Shown: positions 35,570 through 45,995, counted from the stretch's first letter. The stretch: 64,000 nt of DNA from an uncultured Methylophaga sp. (GCA_913055695.1 CAJXKF010000007.1:1-64000); one strand, 5' to 3'. A program made the numbers and translations. Notes: generated by a model from the sequence alone, not told the origin.

Positions 35570-36547
35570 TTAATTATACATCGCTTTGGCGGCGAGCAAG
35601 CGGGCGCCGTTGAGCCCCACTTCCGGTTGCAGAATCAGCCTGACCGGAATCGCCTGCATCAGATCCTGCATGCGCCCTTTGCTGTTAAAAGCCTTGAGAA
35701 AATTGGACTGTTCCAGTAACTCGAGGTTCTTGGCGGCAATACCACCGGCGATATAAAGACCGCCGGTGGGCATGACCGTCAAAGCCAGATTACCGGCCTG
35801 GGCACCGTAAATACTGAAGAACATTTCCATCGCCTCACAGGCCAGCGGGTCACCGTCACGGGCGAATACACTGATGGCATGCGCGCCGTCATCATTGACC
35901 ATGGCAAGGCGGCAGTCCGGGTTCTCTTGCAGCTGACGGTAGTCGCGAAGGAAATTATAGATAGTGACAAGCCCCTCGCCCGATACCACCCGCTCATAGG
36001 AGACATGACCGAAACGTTCCAGTAAATGCTCAAACAGCCTCAGTTGAGTGCGGTCTGCAGGGGCAAAATCGCTATGGCCGCCTTCGGTCGGATACACCTG
36101 CCAGCCATGCTGACCGGCAATCAGATAAGCCTGACCAAGACCGGTACCGGCGCCGATAATGGCGCGCGTTCCGGCGTGCTCCACGCCCGCCTGCAATACC
36201 AGCAGGTCTTCTTGTTTGAGGCTGTCGATACCGTAGCCGACGGCCTCAAAGTCATTGCACAGCAGAACCTGCTTCAGATCAAACCGGGCTTTGATTTCCA
36301 GACTGTTTATCTGCCATGGCAGATTAGTCACCCGCGCCGATTCATTCCGCACCGGCCCGGCCACCGCAAAACAGGCAACAATCTCGCCGCGGTCGCTAAT
36401 CGGCGTTAAAAAATCTGAAAGCAGCTGCTCAAAGGCCGGGTAATCGGCACTGCGGTAACGCTCGGCCAGAATCACCTCGCCCGCAGCCGTGCTGAGCTGC
36501 ATCAGCGTTTTCGTGCCTCCGATATCGGCTGCGAGCAGATAGGCCAT
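35570..36547 (-). CDS. glk: Glucokinase
   Basis: A 325-aa ROK-unrelated bacterial glucokinase (Glk family) that phosphorylates glucose with ATP. The N-terminal phosphate-binding motif DIGGTKT is at residues 9-15, catalytic Asp lies in LLCNDFEAVGYG, and TEGGHSDFAP is a family signature. The ATG is two bases from the pgl stop, so glk and pgl form a unit feeding glucose-6-phosphate metabolism with zwf elsewhere in the window. Confidence 0.94.
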   Translation of the reverse strand: MAYLLAADIGGTKTLMQLSTAAGEVILAERYRSADYPAFEQLLSDFLTPISDRGEIVACFAVAGPVRNESARVTNLPWQINSLEIKARFDLKQVLLCNDFEAVGYGIDSLKQEDLLVLQAGVEHAGTRAIIGAGTGLGQAYLIAGQHGWQVYPTEGGHSDFAPADRTQLRLFEHLLERFGHVSYERVVSGEGLVTIYNFLRDYRQLQENPDCRLAMVNDDGAHAISVFARDGDPLACEAMEMFFSIYGAQAGNLALTVMPTGGLYIAGGIAAKNLELLEQSNFLKAFNSKGRMQDLMQAIPVRLILQPEVGLNGARLLAAKAMYN

Positions 36548-36549
36548 GA

Positions 36550-37260
36550 TTACTGCCCGGCGGCGGCTTTATCCATAAACCAGTAATAATCGTTTTCCGG
36601 CGCCAGGCGCTGCACCGGCAGACCTTTGACGGCGTCAGTGGTGATGTCACGCACGATGTCGGCCTTGGCTTCACCGGCAATAAATACGATCACCTGACGC
36701 GCGGCATTAATCACAGGATAGGTCATGGTGACCCGCCAGGAATCAAACTTCTCGACATAAAGGCTGGTAGTCAGGGTGTCGGTGACCTCCAGCGCCGGGG
36801 TTTGCGGGAACAACGAGGCGATATGACCATCCGGTCCCAGCCCCAGCAACAGCAGATCAAACGGCGCGCTATTCATCACTTCCTGCATGGTCTCAGCATA
36901 GCGCCTGGCGACATCGGCAGGTTCATTACTCTCGGTGGGCATGCGGTGCACATTCTCAGCCGGGATCGGCACCAGATCGATCATCGCCTGACGTGCCATT
37001 TTGAAGTTGCTGTCATCATGGGTCGGCGGCACGCAGCGCTCATCACCAAAAAACAGATGGACTCTTGACCAGTCAATCTGCTCGATAAACGGTGATGTGG
37101 CCAGCTTCTGGTACAGACCTTTCGGTGTTGAACCACCGGCCAAAGCCACATAAAACACACCACGCTTGGCGATAGCGGCCCGTGCAGTGGCGACAAAATG
37201 CTCTGCCGCGGCATTAATCAGACTGGCCGAATCCGGCAGGATCTTTTGTTCTGCTTTCAT
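36550..37260 (-). CDS. pgl: 6-Phosphogluconolactonase
   Basis: A 236-aa enzyme of the DevB/NagB-like Pgl family that hydrolyses the lactone made by Zwf to 6-phosphogluconate. Motifs GGSTPKGLYQKL (about 42-53), FFGDERCVPP and LLGLGPDGHIASLFP are present. AGAGGAAATT precedes the ATG. It heads the pgl-glk-apaG unit and is divergent from the SIMPL gene across a 170-bp gap. Confidence 0.95.
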   Translation of the reverse strand: MKAEQKILPDSASLINAAAEHFVATARAAIAKRGVFYVALAGGSTPKGLYQKLATSPFIEQIDWSRVHLFFGDERCVPPTHDDSNFKMARQAMIDLVPIPAENVHRMPTESNEPADVARRYAETMQEVMNSAPFDLLLLGLGPDGHIASLFPQTPALEVTDTLTTSLYVEKFDSWRVTMTYPVINAARQVIVFIAGEAKADIVRDITTDAVKGLPVQRLAPENDYYWFMDKAAAGQ

Positions 37261-37430
37261 GAATTTCCTCTGTTACTGCTTTTTTAATAATCAAACGGGT
37301 CTGACTGACGAACTGCAGCACGCGCATCAGGTCACAGTTCTGAAACAGCCTAATGGCTAGCATGATATATGAAAACACCCTCGAGTTGAGATACTCTTGA
37401 CCACCACAAGCCAATTCACAAGGACTGACT

Positions 37431-38123
37431 ATGAAAGCTTTTTTCGCTCTGATTCCCCTGCTGTTACTGTCTCCACACGCTCAGGCGCATGATGCCTTGC
37501 AACTGGGCATCATCAATCTTGATGCCAGCGCCAGCCGCGAAGTAGAGAATGACAAACTGGTGACGCAACTAGAGGTGACTGAAAGTGGTCGTGATCCGGC
37601 CAAGCTGACCGACCTGGTCAATCAGAAAACCGCGCTGGTGCTGGATGCGGTCAAAAATTTCAAAGCGATTGAGGCCGAGACTTCTAGCTATAACACCCAG
37701 CCGGTTTATGATGATGGAAAAATCACTTCCTGGCGGGTTTCTCAGCAACTGACGCTGGAAACCAGTGAGTTTAATCAGATGAGTCAGTTGATTGCCGACA
37801 TCAGCTCGATGGCCAATATTCAGTCCATGCAATTCCAGGTTTCCGACACTAAAGCGGAAGCCGTTAAACAGGAACTGTTAAAAGAAGCTATCGCCAAGTT
37901 CCAGTCAAAAGCAAAAGTGGTCGCCGCTGAATTTGACCGTTCCGGTTATGAACTGGTGAACCTATCGATTGATGGCAATGATTTCTCGCCCAGACCGATG
38001 ATGGAGCGCTCAACAATGATGGCCTCTGACAGCATGAGCAAAAGCGCTCCAGCGGCTCTGGCCGGCGGCAAAAATGAGGTGAGCCTGACCGTCAGAGGCA
38101 GTGTACAGCTCAATCTGCAGTAG
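37431..38123 (+). CDS. SIMPL-domain (DUF541) periplasmic protein
   Basis: A 230-aa secreted protein with a clear signal peptide (MKAFFALIPLLLLSPHAQAH, cleavage near residue 19) and a DUF541/SIMPL domain. The family includes Brucella Omp28/BP26 and E. coli YggE, which are linked to outer-membrane or oxidative stress, but its exact role is unclear. Ala/Lys-rich helix around 145-170. AAGGACTG precedes the ATG. It stands alone before a shared terminator. Confidence 0.88.
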   Translation: MKAFFALIPLLLLSPHAQAHDALQLGIINLDASASREVENDKLVTQLEVTESGRDPAKLTDLVNQKTALVLDAVKNFKAIEAETSSYNTQPVYDDGKITSWRVSQQLTLETSEFNQMSQLIADISSMANIQSMQFQVSDTKAEAVKQELLKEAIAKFQSKAKVVAAEFDRSGYELVNLSIDGNDFSPRPMMERSTMMASDSMSKSAPAALAGGKNEVSLTVRGSVQLNLQ

Positions 38124-38139
38124 AGATTCCCGCTGCTAG

Positions 38140-38169
38140 AAAAAGGCCTGCAGCAGCAGGCCTTTTTTT
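38140..38169. terminator. Bidirectional intrinsic terminator (SIMPL gene / ilvA)
   Basis: A 12-bp stem, aaaaaggcctgc/gcaggccttttt, has a 4-nt loop (agca) and is flanked by A-run and T-run. It serves both convergent genes; the ilvA stop codon begins at the edge of the T tract. Confidence 0.92.
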
Positions 38170-39688
38170 ATTTGAGGAATAAGGGGTAGGCTGGATTATC
38201 GGTTTCTTCCCAGTAGCTGTAACCCAGCGTATCAAGGAAAATCTGAAACTCTTTCTGATAATCGGCAGGCACCTGAATCCCGGCCAGCACACGGCCATAG
38301 GCGGCGCCGTGATTACGGTAGTGGAACAGACTGATATTCCAGCGCTTGCCGATACGGGTCAGAAAACGCAGCAAGGCGCCCGGCCGCTCCGGAAACTCAA
38401 AACGAATCAGCCGCTCATCAGTCACCTGCGGTGCATGACCACCGACCATGTAGCGGATATGCAGCTTGGCCATTTCGTTATCAGTAAAGTCGACCCATTC
38501 GTAGCCGCCCTTGTCCAGCAAATCAAAAAGCGACTGACGTTCTTCATCCTTGCCGTTGATACGGACGCCGACAAACACCTGTGCCTGGCGATCATCGGCA
38601 TAACGGTAATTGAATTCGGTAATGCCGCGATCACCCAGCGTCTTACAGAACTGCTGAAAGCTGCCGGGCTGCTCATCGATTTTGGTCGCAAACAGCACTT
38701 CTCTGCGTTCACCGATTTCGGCGCGCTCGGCGACATGCCGCAGACGATCGAAGTTGATATTGGCACCGCTGTCGATTACGACCATATGCTGGTTCTGCAT
38801 CGGATTCTTTGCCAGGTATTTCTTAACGCCGGCCACAGCCAGCGCGCCGGAAGGCTCGGCTATTGAGCGGGTATCCTCAAAGATATCCATGATCGCCGCA
38901 CACAGTTCATCACTGTCGACAGTCACGACTTCATCGACGGTTTCACGGCAGATACGAAATGGCTCAACCCCGACCTGTCTGACCGCAGTCCCATCGGCAA
39001 ACAGACCGACCTGGTCCAGCTTGACCCGCTCATCGGCTTCCAGGGCCGCTTTCAGACTGGCCGCATCGGCCGGTTCCACGGCAATGATTTTGATTTCCGG
39101 CCAGAAAGCTTTGATATAGGCTGCAATGCCCGAAATCAGGCCACCGCCCCCTACCGGGACAAAAATGGCATGCAGGGGATCGGGATGCTGACGGATGATT
39201 TCCATCGCTATCGTCCCCTGCCCGGCAATCACTTCCGGATCATCATAAGGATGGATAAACGTCCGCCCCTGTTTTTCAGCAATATCGAGGGCGAAGGCAC
39301 CGGCATCATCATAGCTGTTACCATGCAGATTGATTTCAGCACCGAGAGCACGCACCGCTTCGATTTTGATGGGCGGCGTGGTTTTGGGCATCACGATGAG
39401 AGCGGAAACCCCCATCTTGTGAGCAGCCAGAGCAACACCCTGGGCATGATTACCGGCAGAAGCGCAGACCACGCCGCGGGCTTTTTCATTATCGCTCAGC
39501 TGACTCATGCGGTTATAGGCACCACGCAGCTTGAACGAAAATACCGGCTGCAAATCCTCACGCTTGAGCAGAATCGTGTTCTGCAGGCGCTTTGATAGCC
39601 GTGGCATCACGTCCAGCGGCGTCTCATGGGCGACGTCGTACACTCTCGCCTTGAGGATTTTTTCTACATATGCAGTCAGCATTGCCAT
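38168..39688 (-). CDS. ilvA: Threonine ammonia-lyase, biosynthetic (threonine deaminase)
   Basis: A 506-aa PLP enzyme converting threonine to 2-oxobutanoate, the first step to isoleucine. The lysine-bearing PLP motif SFKLRGAYNRM lies near residues 50-60 and the phosphate-binding VGGGGLISG near 180. Two C-terminal ACT-like regulatory domains (about 325-500) mark the isoleucine-inhibited biosynthetic type rather than the short catabolic form. ATG 39688 or 39682 are both possible. It is divergent from rpiA. Confidence 0.96.
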   Translation of the reverse strand: MAMLTAYVEKILKARVYDVAHETPLDVMPRLSKRLQNTILLKREDLQPVFSFKLRGAYNRMSQLSDNEKARGVVCASAGNHAQGVALAAHKMGVSALIVMPKTTPPIKIEAVRALGAEINLHGNSYDDAGAFALDIAEKQGRTFIHPYDDPEVIAGQGTIAMEIIRQHPDPLHAIFVPVGGGGLISGIAAYIKAFWPEIKIIAVEPADAASLKAALEADERVKLDQVGLFADGTAVRQVGVEPFRICRETVDEVVTVDSDELCAAIMDIFEDTRSIAEPSGALAVAGVKKYLAKNPMQNQHMVVIDSGANINFDRLRHVAERAEIGERREVLFATKIDEQPGSFQQFCKTLGDRGITEFNYRYADDRQAQVFVGVRINGKDEERQSLFDLLDKGGYEWVDFTDNEMAKLHIRYMVGGHAPQVTDERLIRFEFPERPGALLRFLTRIGKRWNISLFHYRNHGAAYGRVLAGIQVPADYQKEFQIFLDTLGYSYWEETDNPAYPLFLK

Positions 39689-39749
39689 CCAAATTCAGTC
39701 AGTTAAGAAAATCCGTGAAGCCGACAAAGACGGCTCGTGACCGCTTACG

Positions 39750-39779
39750 TTACCATTGACGCTGATTTATCTCTATAAT
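39750..39779 (+). promoter_or_regulatory. Candidate sigma70 promoter for rpiA
   Basis: A perfect TATAAT (39774-39779) lies about 46 bp before the rpiA ATG. TTACCA (39750-39755) is the best-placed -35, 18 bp upstream; a TTGACG at 39756 is closer to consensus but its spacer to the TATAAT is only 12 bp. The gap is shared with divergent ilvA. Confidence 0.5.
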
Positions 39780-39825
39780 TGCCGGGATAATTTTTTACGC
39801 AATTTGAATTCAAGAGGAAGCACTT

Positions 39826-40491
39826 ATGAATGCTGATGAAATGAAAAAACAGGCTGCCTGGGCGGCACTGGAATACATCAAGGGTGACGGCATTGTCGGT
39901 GTCGGCACCGGTTCCACCGTTAACCACTTTATCGATGCGCTGGCAACTATCAAAGGTCGTATCGAGGGCGCTGTCTCCAGCTCGGAAGCTTCCACTGAAA
40001 AACTCAAAGCCAACGGCATCCGGGTCTTTGATCTTAATGAATGCAATGAAATCGAAGTCTATGTCGACGGTGCCGATGAATCCAATGCCTATCTCGAGCT
40101 GGTCAAAGGTGGCGGTGGCGCGCTGACCCGTGAAAAAATCATTGCGGCGGCGAGCCAGCAGTTTGTCTGCATTGTTGATGCCAGCAAACAGGTCGATGTG
40201 CTGGGCAAATTCCCGCTGCCGGTGGAAGTCATTCCAATGGCACGCAGCTATGTCGCCCGTGAAATCGTCAAGCTGGGCGGCCAGCCGGTTTATCGTGACG
40301 GTTTTATCACTGACAACGGCAACGTCATTCTTGACGTCCACGGCCTAGACATCATGGAGCCGATTAAACTGGAAAAAACGCTGAACGATATCGTTGGTGT
40401 AGTGACTAACGGTCTGTTTGCGATGCGCCCGGCAGATGTACTGCTGGTCGGCAGTGAAGACGGGACCAAAACCGTTCACGCAAAATCCTGA
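39826..40491 (+). CDS. rpiA: Ribose-5-phosphate isomerase A
   Basis: A 221-aa RpiA interconverting ribose-5-phosphate and ribulose-5-phosphate in the pentose phosphate pathway (and the ribulose-monophosphate cycle in methylotrophs). Motifs [13 protein letters not shown] (about 25-37), [17 protein letters not shown] and [12 protein letters not shown] are all conserved. AGAGGAAG precedes the ATG. The gene is monocistronic, with a hairpin terminator before lolC. Confidence 0.97.
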   Translation: MNADEMKKQAAWAALEYIKGDGIVGVGTGSTVNHFIDALATIKGRIEGAVSSSEASTEKLKANGIRVFDLNECNEIEVYVDGADESNAYLELVKGGGGALTREKIIAAASQQFVCIVDASKQVDVLGKFPLPVEVIPMARSYVAREIVKLGGQPVYRDGFITDNGNVILDVHGLDIMEPIKLEKTLNDIVGVVTNGLFAMRPADVLLVGSEDGTKTVHAKS

Positions 40492-40500
40492 TAACCTGAG

Positions 40501-40531
40501 ACCGGCCGCCTGAAGCGGCCGGTTCCGTTTT
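40501..40531 (+). terminator. Intrinsic terminator after rpiA
   Basis: A 9-bp stem, accggccgc/gcggccggt, with a 5-nt loop (ctgaa), followed by tccgtttt. The T-run is short and interrupted, so termination may be partial; lolC starts 19 bp later. Confidence 0.75.
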
Positions 40532-40549
40532 CTAAAAGTTGGCGCCTCT

Positions 40550-41800
40550 ATGTTCAGACCGCTCAGCCTCTATATCGGCACGCGTTACACCCGGGCTAAA
40601 CGCCGCAATCATTTTATTTCATTTATCTCCCTGACCTCGATGCTGGGTGTCGCACTGGGCGTCGCCGCCCTGATTACCGTGCTGTCGGTAATGAACGGCT
40701 TTGAAAAAGAGCTCAAGGAACGCATTCTGGGCATGACTTCACATGCCTTTATTACCGGCGCTGACGGTAATCTGCAGGACTGGCGGAGTCTGCAGGAGAG
40801 GATTCAGGATTTCCCGGATTTGCAGGATTCAGCCCCCTTTGTCGAAGGTCAGGCGATGCTGAGTCAGGGCAACCGGGTACGCGGCACCTTGGTTCGCGGC
40901 ATTGATGTCGAACTGGAACAGACCGTTTCCAGTATCGGTGACAAGGTGGTTCAGGGTCAGCTGTCAGCGCTGAAAGAAGGTAGCTTCGGCATCATACTGG
41001 GTAAAGATCTGGCGATGGCCATGGGCGTCGTCACCGGCGACAAAGTCACCATGATCACCCCCCATGTCAGTCCCACTCCTGCAGGCGTCATACCCCGTCT
41101 CAAGAGACTGACCGTGGTCGGTATCTTTGAAATCGGGATGTATGAATACGACAGTGCACTGGCGGTGATGAATATTCGTGACGCCGCCAAACTGTTCAAA
41201 ATTCCGGACCAGGGCGTGACCGGTCTGCGGCTGGAGTTTGATGATGTATTCCGTGCGCCGCAGTTACTAAGAGAGGTGATGCAGGATTTACCTACTCACT
41301 ACCGTGGTGCCGACTGGACTTATCAGCACGCCAATTTCTTCCGTGCACTCAAGACCGAGAAAACGGTGATGTTTGTGATTCTGATGCTGATTGTGGCTGT
41401 GGCCGCCTTCAATATCGTTTCCACCCTGGTAATGATGGTCACTGATAAACGGGCTGATATCGCCATCCTCAGAACGCTGGGCATGACCCCGGGCAAGGTG
41501 ATGGGCATTTTTATGGTCCAGGGCACGCTGATCGGCCTCATTGGTACAGGTCTCGGGGTGATTGGCGGTATTTTGCTTGCGCTCAATATCGATACCCTGA
41601 TAGCCAAACTGGAGAACCTGATTGGCTATCAGTTCCTGCCGGCCGATGTCTATTACATCAGTAGCCTGCCGTCTGATCTGCAATATAACGATGTCACCAT
41701 CATCGCGGTTACCGCTTTTGTGTTGTCGATTCTTTCCACGCTTTATCCATCCTGGCGCGCAGCCCAGGTGAAACCGGCCGAGGCACTCCGCTATGACTGA
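40550..41800 (+). CDS. lolC: Lipoprotein-releasing ABC transporter permease (LolC/LolE/LolF type)
   Basis: A 416-aa membrane protein with an N-terminal helix (about 20-45), a large periplasmic domain and three C-terminal helices (about 275-300, 320-350, 380-400) of the FtsX/MacB fold. It extracts mature lipoproteins from the inner membrane. The beginning [24 protein letters not shown] is typical of LolC/E. Only one permease gene accompanies lolD here, and no lolE follows, which suggests a LolF-like homodimer as in several other gammaproteobacteria. It overlaps lolD by eight bases. Confidence 0.92.
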   Translation: MFRPLSLYIGTRYTRAKRRNHFISFISLTSMLGVALGVAALITVLSVMNGFEKELKERILGMTSHAFITGADGNLQDWRSLQERIQDFPDLQDSAPFVEGQAMLSQGNRVRGTLVRGIDVELEQTVSSIGDKVVQGQLSALKEGSFGIILGKDLAMAMGVVTGDKVTMITPHVSPTPAGVIPRLKRLTVVGIFEIGMYEYDSALAVMNIRDAAKLFKIPDQGVTGLRLEFDDVFRAPQLLREVMQDLPTHYRGADWTYQHANFFRALKTEKTVMFVILMLIVAVAAFNIVSTLVMMVTDKRADIAILRTLGMTPGKVMGIFMVQGTLIGLIGTGLGVIGGILLALNIDTLIAKLENLIGYQFLPADVYYISSLPSDLQYNDVTIIAVTAFVLSILSTLYPSWRAAQVKPAEALRYD

Positions 41801-42476
41801 TTCTGTATTGTCTGCCAGCAATCTGGCCAAGTCCTTTACCGATGGCGGCCTTGAGACCCATGTACTCGAGAATATCAACCTTGAGGTCAACAAAGGTGAC
41901 CGGCTGGCCATTGTCGGCAGTTCCGGTTCCGGTAAAAGTACCCTGCTGCATATACTCGGTGGTCTCGACAGCCCGACTGAAGGAAAGGTGCTGGTCAGTG
42001 GCCAGGATATCCATGCCCTCAGTAACAAAGCCGCCAGTAAGCTGCGTAATCAGCAGCTGGGCTTTGTCTATCAGTTTCATCACCTTTTGCCTGAGTTCAC
42101 TGCGGTGGAAAATGTAGCGATGCCCCTGGTGATCGGCGGCATGGCTCCGAAACCGGCGCAGCATCAGGCACGTGAATTACTGGAAAGAGTTGGCCTCGGT
42201 CACCGGCTGGAACATAAACCGGGCGAACTGTCCGGTGGTGAAAGACAGCGGGCCGCGCTGGCACGGGCCTTGATTACCGAACCTGCCTGCCTGCTGGCAG
42301 ATGAACCTACCGGCAATCTCGATCACCGTACCGCGCAGTCAATTTTTGAACTGCTGTTAAAACTGAATACGGATTTAGGCACAGCGCTGGTGATTGTGAC
42401 GCATGACACCGAACTCGCCGGCAAGATGGACCGGACCATGACCCTGATGGACGGCGTTTTACAGTCAGACACCTGA
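41793..42476 (+). CDS. lolD: Lipoprotein-releasing ABC transporter ATPase LolD
   Basis: A 227-aa ATPase with Walker [10 protein letters not shown] (about residues 42-50), the LolD-typical Q-loop segment [18 protein letters not shown], the ABC signature LSGGERQR and Walker [12 protein letters not shown]. It drives the LolC-type permease in lipoprotein sorting to the outer membrane. Its 3' end overlaps the convergent DUF2062 gene by 12 bp. Confidence 0.97.
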   Translation: MTDSVLSASNLAKSFTDGGLETHVLENINLEVNKGDRLAIVGSSGSGKSTLLHILGGLDSPTEGKVLVSGQDIHALSNKAASKLRNQQLGFVYQFHHLLPEFTAVENVAMPLVIGGMAPKPAQHQARELLERVGLGHRLEHKPGELSGGERQRAALARALITEPACLLADEPTGNLDHRTAQSIFELLLKLNTDLGTALVIVTHDTELAGKMDRTMTLMDGVLQSDT

Positions 42477-42995
42477 TCGTGAATTATGCTTGTGGGGGCG
42501 TTTGCTCCAGCTGCGAATGACTACCAGGCGCCAGCCGATTCGGACAAACAGGACGCCGGCCAGCGCTGCCAGCAGGCCCATGATGGTGCAGCCCAACAGC
42601 AGTGGCTCCCAGACTTTGAGAAATTCGTAACGGAACCACTCCCAGCTCGGGCTGAATGCATAATGCCCCATCGGCACTTCAAGAATCCAGGCACCGAGTT
42701 TATAGGCATAAAAAAAGATGGGGGCGAATGTGAAGGGATTGGTCACCCAGACCGCCATCGAGGCCACCGGCAGATTGACTCTGAACCAGATCGCCAGCGC
42801 AGCCGCGATAAACATCTGGCCCAGCACCGGCATAAAGCCGACAAATAAACCCAGCGCCAGACCACCCGCCACCGAACGCCGGTTCAGGTGCCAGAGCCTG
42901 GGCTCAGTCAGCCGTTGACCAAACTTGCGCAGGTGGGGATGTTCGCGCATCGTTTCGTGATCTGGCATGATGCGTTTTAGGAATTTACGAGGCAT
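42465..42995 (-). CDS. DUF2062 membrane protein
   Basis: A 176-aa inner-membrane protein. The DUF2062 core (residues ~45-150) has [23 protein letters not shown], then [28 protein letters not shown], with about three helices. The family is often next to comEC and the lol genes in gammaproteobacteria and has no firm function. A lipid or envelope role is guilt by association only. It is divergent from comEC over a 41-bp gap. Confidence 0.88.
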   Translation of the reverse strand: MPRKFLKRIMPDHETMREHPHLRKFGQRLTEPRLWHLNRRSVAGGLALGLFVGFMPVLGQMFIAAALAIWFRVNLPVASMAVWVTNPFTFAPIFFYAYKLGAWILEVPMGHYAFSPSWEWFRYEFLKVWEPLLLGCTIMGLLAALAGVLFVRIGWRLVVIRSWSKRPHKHNSRSGV

Positions 42996-43036
42996 CGTGT
43001 CTCAGTCGTGCAAAGTCGGCGTCATTATAGGGATAT

Positions 43037-45277
43037 ATGATTAAAACCGCCATCGCGTTCTTGCTGGGCTGCACACTGTGTCTGAACCTCAGTGAACTGC
43101 CGCACTATGGATGGCTGCTGGCAGTGGCTTTGCCCTTTTTATTCTGGTTCAGACAGAGCGTGCTCAGCGTCTTCATTGTCGGCCTGTTGTGGGCCGGATT
43201 TCAAGCGCAGCTCAGAATTGAACAGCAACTGCCACCCGATCTGGCCGGTCAGGACAGCTTGCTGAATGGTGTCATAGCCTCTATTCCTGAACAGCATGAC
43301 AAGGTTCTTCGCTTCAACTTCCAGCCCGAAAACCACGCCTTTCCCGACGAGATTCGTCTGAGTTGGTATTACCCCGGAAAGGTGCTGCCCGGTCCGGGCG
43401 AGCGATGGCAGTTTGAGGTCAGGCTGAAACCACCGTCAGGCATGAAAAACCCCGGTGGCTTTGATTACGAAAAGTGGCTGTTTATGGAAGGTATCGGCGC
43501 CACCGGTTATATTCGCGACAGTCAACACAACCGGCTGCTTGACAAAGCCCCGCGCTGGCATATCGACAAGTTTCGACTACAGATTCAGCAAAAACTCGGC
43601 CGTCTGGTGGACCATGCCCGACACCTGCCCTTTATCCTGGGATTATCTGTGGGCCAACGTGAGCAGATGACGTCTGAACACTGGCAGGTACTGCGCGAGA
43701 CCGGTACCAGTCATCTGCTGGCGATTTCCGGCCTGCATATCGGCCTCGCTGCAGCAATAGGCTTTTTCCTGTTTCGCTGGGGCTGGAGTCTTTCGCTGTC
43801 TACCTTGAAACTGCTGCCGGCAAGGCAGGCAGGTGCAGTCGGCGGGTTCAGCTTTGCATTGTTTTATGCCCTGCTGGCGGGGATGGCGATACCCACCCAG
43901 CGGGCGCTGATTATGGTCACTACGGTGATGCTGGCATTGCTCTTGAAGCGGCCGCTCTATCCTGCTCATATTCTGGCACTCAGCCTGCTACTGATTTTAG
44001 CGTTTGATCCGTTCTCGGTACTCAGTGCCGGTTTCTGGCTGTCCTTTTCGGCCGTGGCATTGATCATGCTGACCTGCAGTGCACGCTTCCCGGCAAGTCG
44101 CAGTAACTGGCTCACGATCCACTTATGGCTGGCGCTCGGGCTGATGCCCCTCCTGATTATTTTCTTCGGCCAGGTGTCATTGATTTCACCGTTAGCGAAC
44201 CTGATTGCTGTGCCGCTGGTGAGTCTCCTGGTCGTGCCTTTGATTTTAGCCGCTATGCTGCTGTTACCCATCAATGAGACTGTCAGCAAGCTTGTTCTGA
44301 CGGCAGCTGATTATTTATTGCACTGGCTCTGGCAACTTCTGAGCTGGCTCTCATCCCTGCCCTTTGCGGACTGGCGCATGGCGGAACTGCCCTGGCCATT
44401 GCTTATTTTCATTAGCTTATTAGCTTTGCTGTTATTACTGCCACGCGCCATGCCGGCAAGGTGGATCGGGCTTGTGCCCGTTTTTGCCCTGATAAGCTAT
44501 CAACCGGAAAGACCGGCTGCAGGCCAGATCTTTTTCACTTTGCTCGATGTCGGACAGGGTCTTGCTGCGGTCGTGGAAACCCGTACACATACCCTGGTAT
44601 TCGATACCGGCCCCCGCTACAGCGAGCGCTTTGATACCGGCAGCGCTGTGGTGGCGCCTTATCTGCAAAGCCGGGGAATTGAGCAAATTGATAAACTGGT
44701 GGTCAGTCATAGCGATAACGATCATCTCGGCGGTGTTGCCGGGCTTAAACAGCTGGTTCCGGTGAAACAGACGCTCAGCAGTGATATCAAGGCCTTGCCC
44801 GCTGCCAGTCGCTGTGTGGCAGGACAGCATTGGCAATGGGATGGCGTCATGTTCGAAGTTCTGTTGCCGCTTGCTGACCAGCCAGGCACTGATAACAATC
44901 GCTCCTGCGTGCTGAAGGTCAGTGCCGATAATCTCAGTTTATTATTACCGGGCGATATCGAACGCGATAGTGAAAGGCAATTGCTGAATTTGTATGCGGA
45001 TAAGCTTCGCGCCGATATTCTGGTGGTGCCGCATCATGGCAGCCGCACCTCATCCACTCACCGGTTCGTGACAGCAGTGGATCCGGTTTTCGCCCTGTTT
45101 CCCGTGGGCTATCGCAATCGCTATGGTTTTCCCAAACAAGAAGTCCTTGAACGCTATCTTGAGCAGGGAAGTATTATTCTGCGCAGTGATCAGCATGGCG
45201 CTATTTTATTCCGGCAGCAGCAGAGTGTGTCTAGCTGGCGGCAGCATGCTGCCGGTCTGTGGACAGCAAACTACTGA
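43037..45277 (+). CDS. comEC: ComEC/Rec2-type DNA uptake channel
   Basis: A 746-aa inner-membrane protein for transporting single-stranded DNA during natural transformation. N-terminal helices and an OB-like DUF4131 domain are followed by the Competence domain (TSHLLAISGLHIGLAAAIGFF, many helices, about 215-480) and a C-terminal metallo-beta-lactamase domain with HSDNDHLGG and VVPHHGSRTSS. All three parts are intact, so transformation is plausible if pilus genes exist elsewhere. Confidence 0.93.
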   Translation: MIKTAIAFLLGCTLCLNLSELPHYGWLLAVALPFLFWFRQSVLSVFIVGLLWAGFQAQLRIEQQLPPDLAGQDSLLNGVIASIPEQHDKVLRFNFQPENHAFPDEIRLSWYYPGKVLPGPGERWQFEVRLKPPSGMKNPGGFDYEKWLFMEGIGATGYIRDSQHNRLLDKAPRWHIDKFRLQIQQKLGRLVDHARHLPFILGLSVGQREQMTSEHWQVLRETGTSHLLAISGLHIGLAAAIGFFLFRWGWSLSLSTLKLLPARQAGAVGGFSFALFYALLAGMAIPTQRALIMVTTVMLALLLKRPLYPAHILALSLLLILAFDPFSVLSAGFWLSFSAVALIMLTCSARFPASRSNWLTIHLWLALGLMPLLIIFFGQVSLISPLANLIAVPLVSLLVVPLILAAMLLLPINETVSKLVLTAADYLLHWLWQLLSWLSSLPFADWRMAELPWPLLIFISLLALLLLLPRAMPARWIGLVPVFALISYQPERPAAGQIFFTLLDVGQGLAAVVETRTHTLVFDTGPRYSERFDTGSAVVAPYLQSRGIEQIDKLVVSHSDNDHLGGVAGLKQLVPVKQTLSSDIKALPAASRCVAGQHWQWDGVMFEVLLPLADQPGTDNNRSCVLKVSADNLSLLLPGDIERDSERQLLNLYADKLRADILVVPHHGSRTSSTHRFVTAVDPVFALFPVGYRNRYGFPKQEVLERYLEQGSIILRSDQHGAILFRQQQSVSSWRQHAAGLWTANY

Positions 45278-45338
45278 GTCTCGACTTTTTCAAGTATGAT
45301 GAGCGCTGTCATCATTGGATCAACAGAGACGAAATATC

Positions 45339-45995
45339 ATGCTGGAACTGTTCAAAGCAGGCGGTTGGTTGATGATACCGCTGTTTATCTGTTCGGTTAT
45401 TTCCATTGCCATTATTGCCGAACGCTTCTGGAGCCTGCAGACGAAACGCATTGCGCCTCCCGAACTGGTCACCCAAATCTGGCAGTGGCTGCAATACAAT
45501 CAGGTCGATGAACAGCGGATTAAAACGCTGCAGAACAACTCGCCGCTGGGCCAGATCCTGGCAGCCGGTCTGACCAACCGTTACAGCTCCCGCGATATCA
45601 CCAAGGAAAGCATTCAGGACGTGGGCCGTCATGTCACTGTCGCGATGGAACGTAATCTCAATACCCTCGGCACCATCGCTGCCATATCACCGCTTATCGG
45701 TCTGCTCGGTACCGTGGTCGGCATGATCAAAGTCTTTGCGGTGATTACTGCGGAAGGGGTGGGCAATCCGGAAACCCTGGCCGGTGGTATCTCAGAAGCA
45801 CTGATCACCACCGCCGCCGGTCTCGTTGTTGCCATTCCCAGCCTGATTTTCTACCGTTACTACCGCGGCAAAATCAACAAGCTGGTCGTGGGCATGGAAG
45901 AACAGGCGATGAAACTGATTGAGATCCTGCACGGCGAACGCCAATTTGATGTGGATGAGGAAACCCGACGTGAATCTGTCACCACAACGATCTGA
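45339..45995 (+). CDS. exbB: MotA/TolQ/ExbB-family proton channel protein
   Basis: A 218-aa three-helix protein (helices about 10-30, 105-130, 150-175). The Gly-rich ISPLIGLLGTVVGMIKVF and the GISEALITTAAGLVVAIPSLI segments are ExbB signatures. With ExbD it turns proton flow into mechanical work, usually for a TonB system. I start at ATG 45339, where MLELFKAGGWLMIPL matches ExbB N-termini; the frame opens at 45315. Here it is joined to exbD-msbA-lpxK rather than a TonB gene. Confidence 0.92.
   Translation: MLELFKAGGWLMIPLFICSVISIAIIAERFWSLQTKRIAPPELVTQIWQWLQYNQVDEQRIKTLQNNSPLGQILAAGLTNRYSSRDITKESIQDVGRHVTVAMERNLNTLGTIAAISPLIGLLGTVVGMIKVFAVITAEGVGNPETLAGGISEALITTAAGLVVAIPSLIFYRYYRGKINKLVVGMEEQAMKLIEILHGERQFDVDEETRRESVTTTI

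Noticed and set aside
43037-45277. comEC as a sign of a full competence cluster
   Set aside because: No other competence or type IV pilus genes are in the window; comEC is conserved here by synteny.
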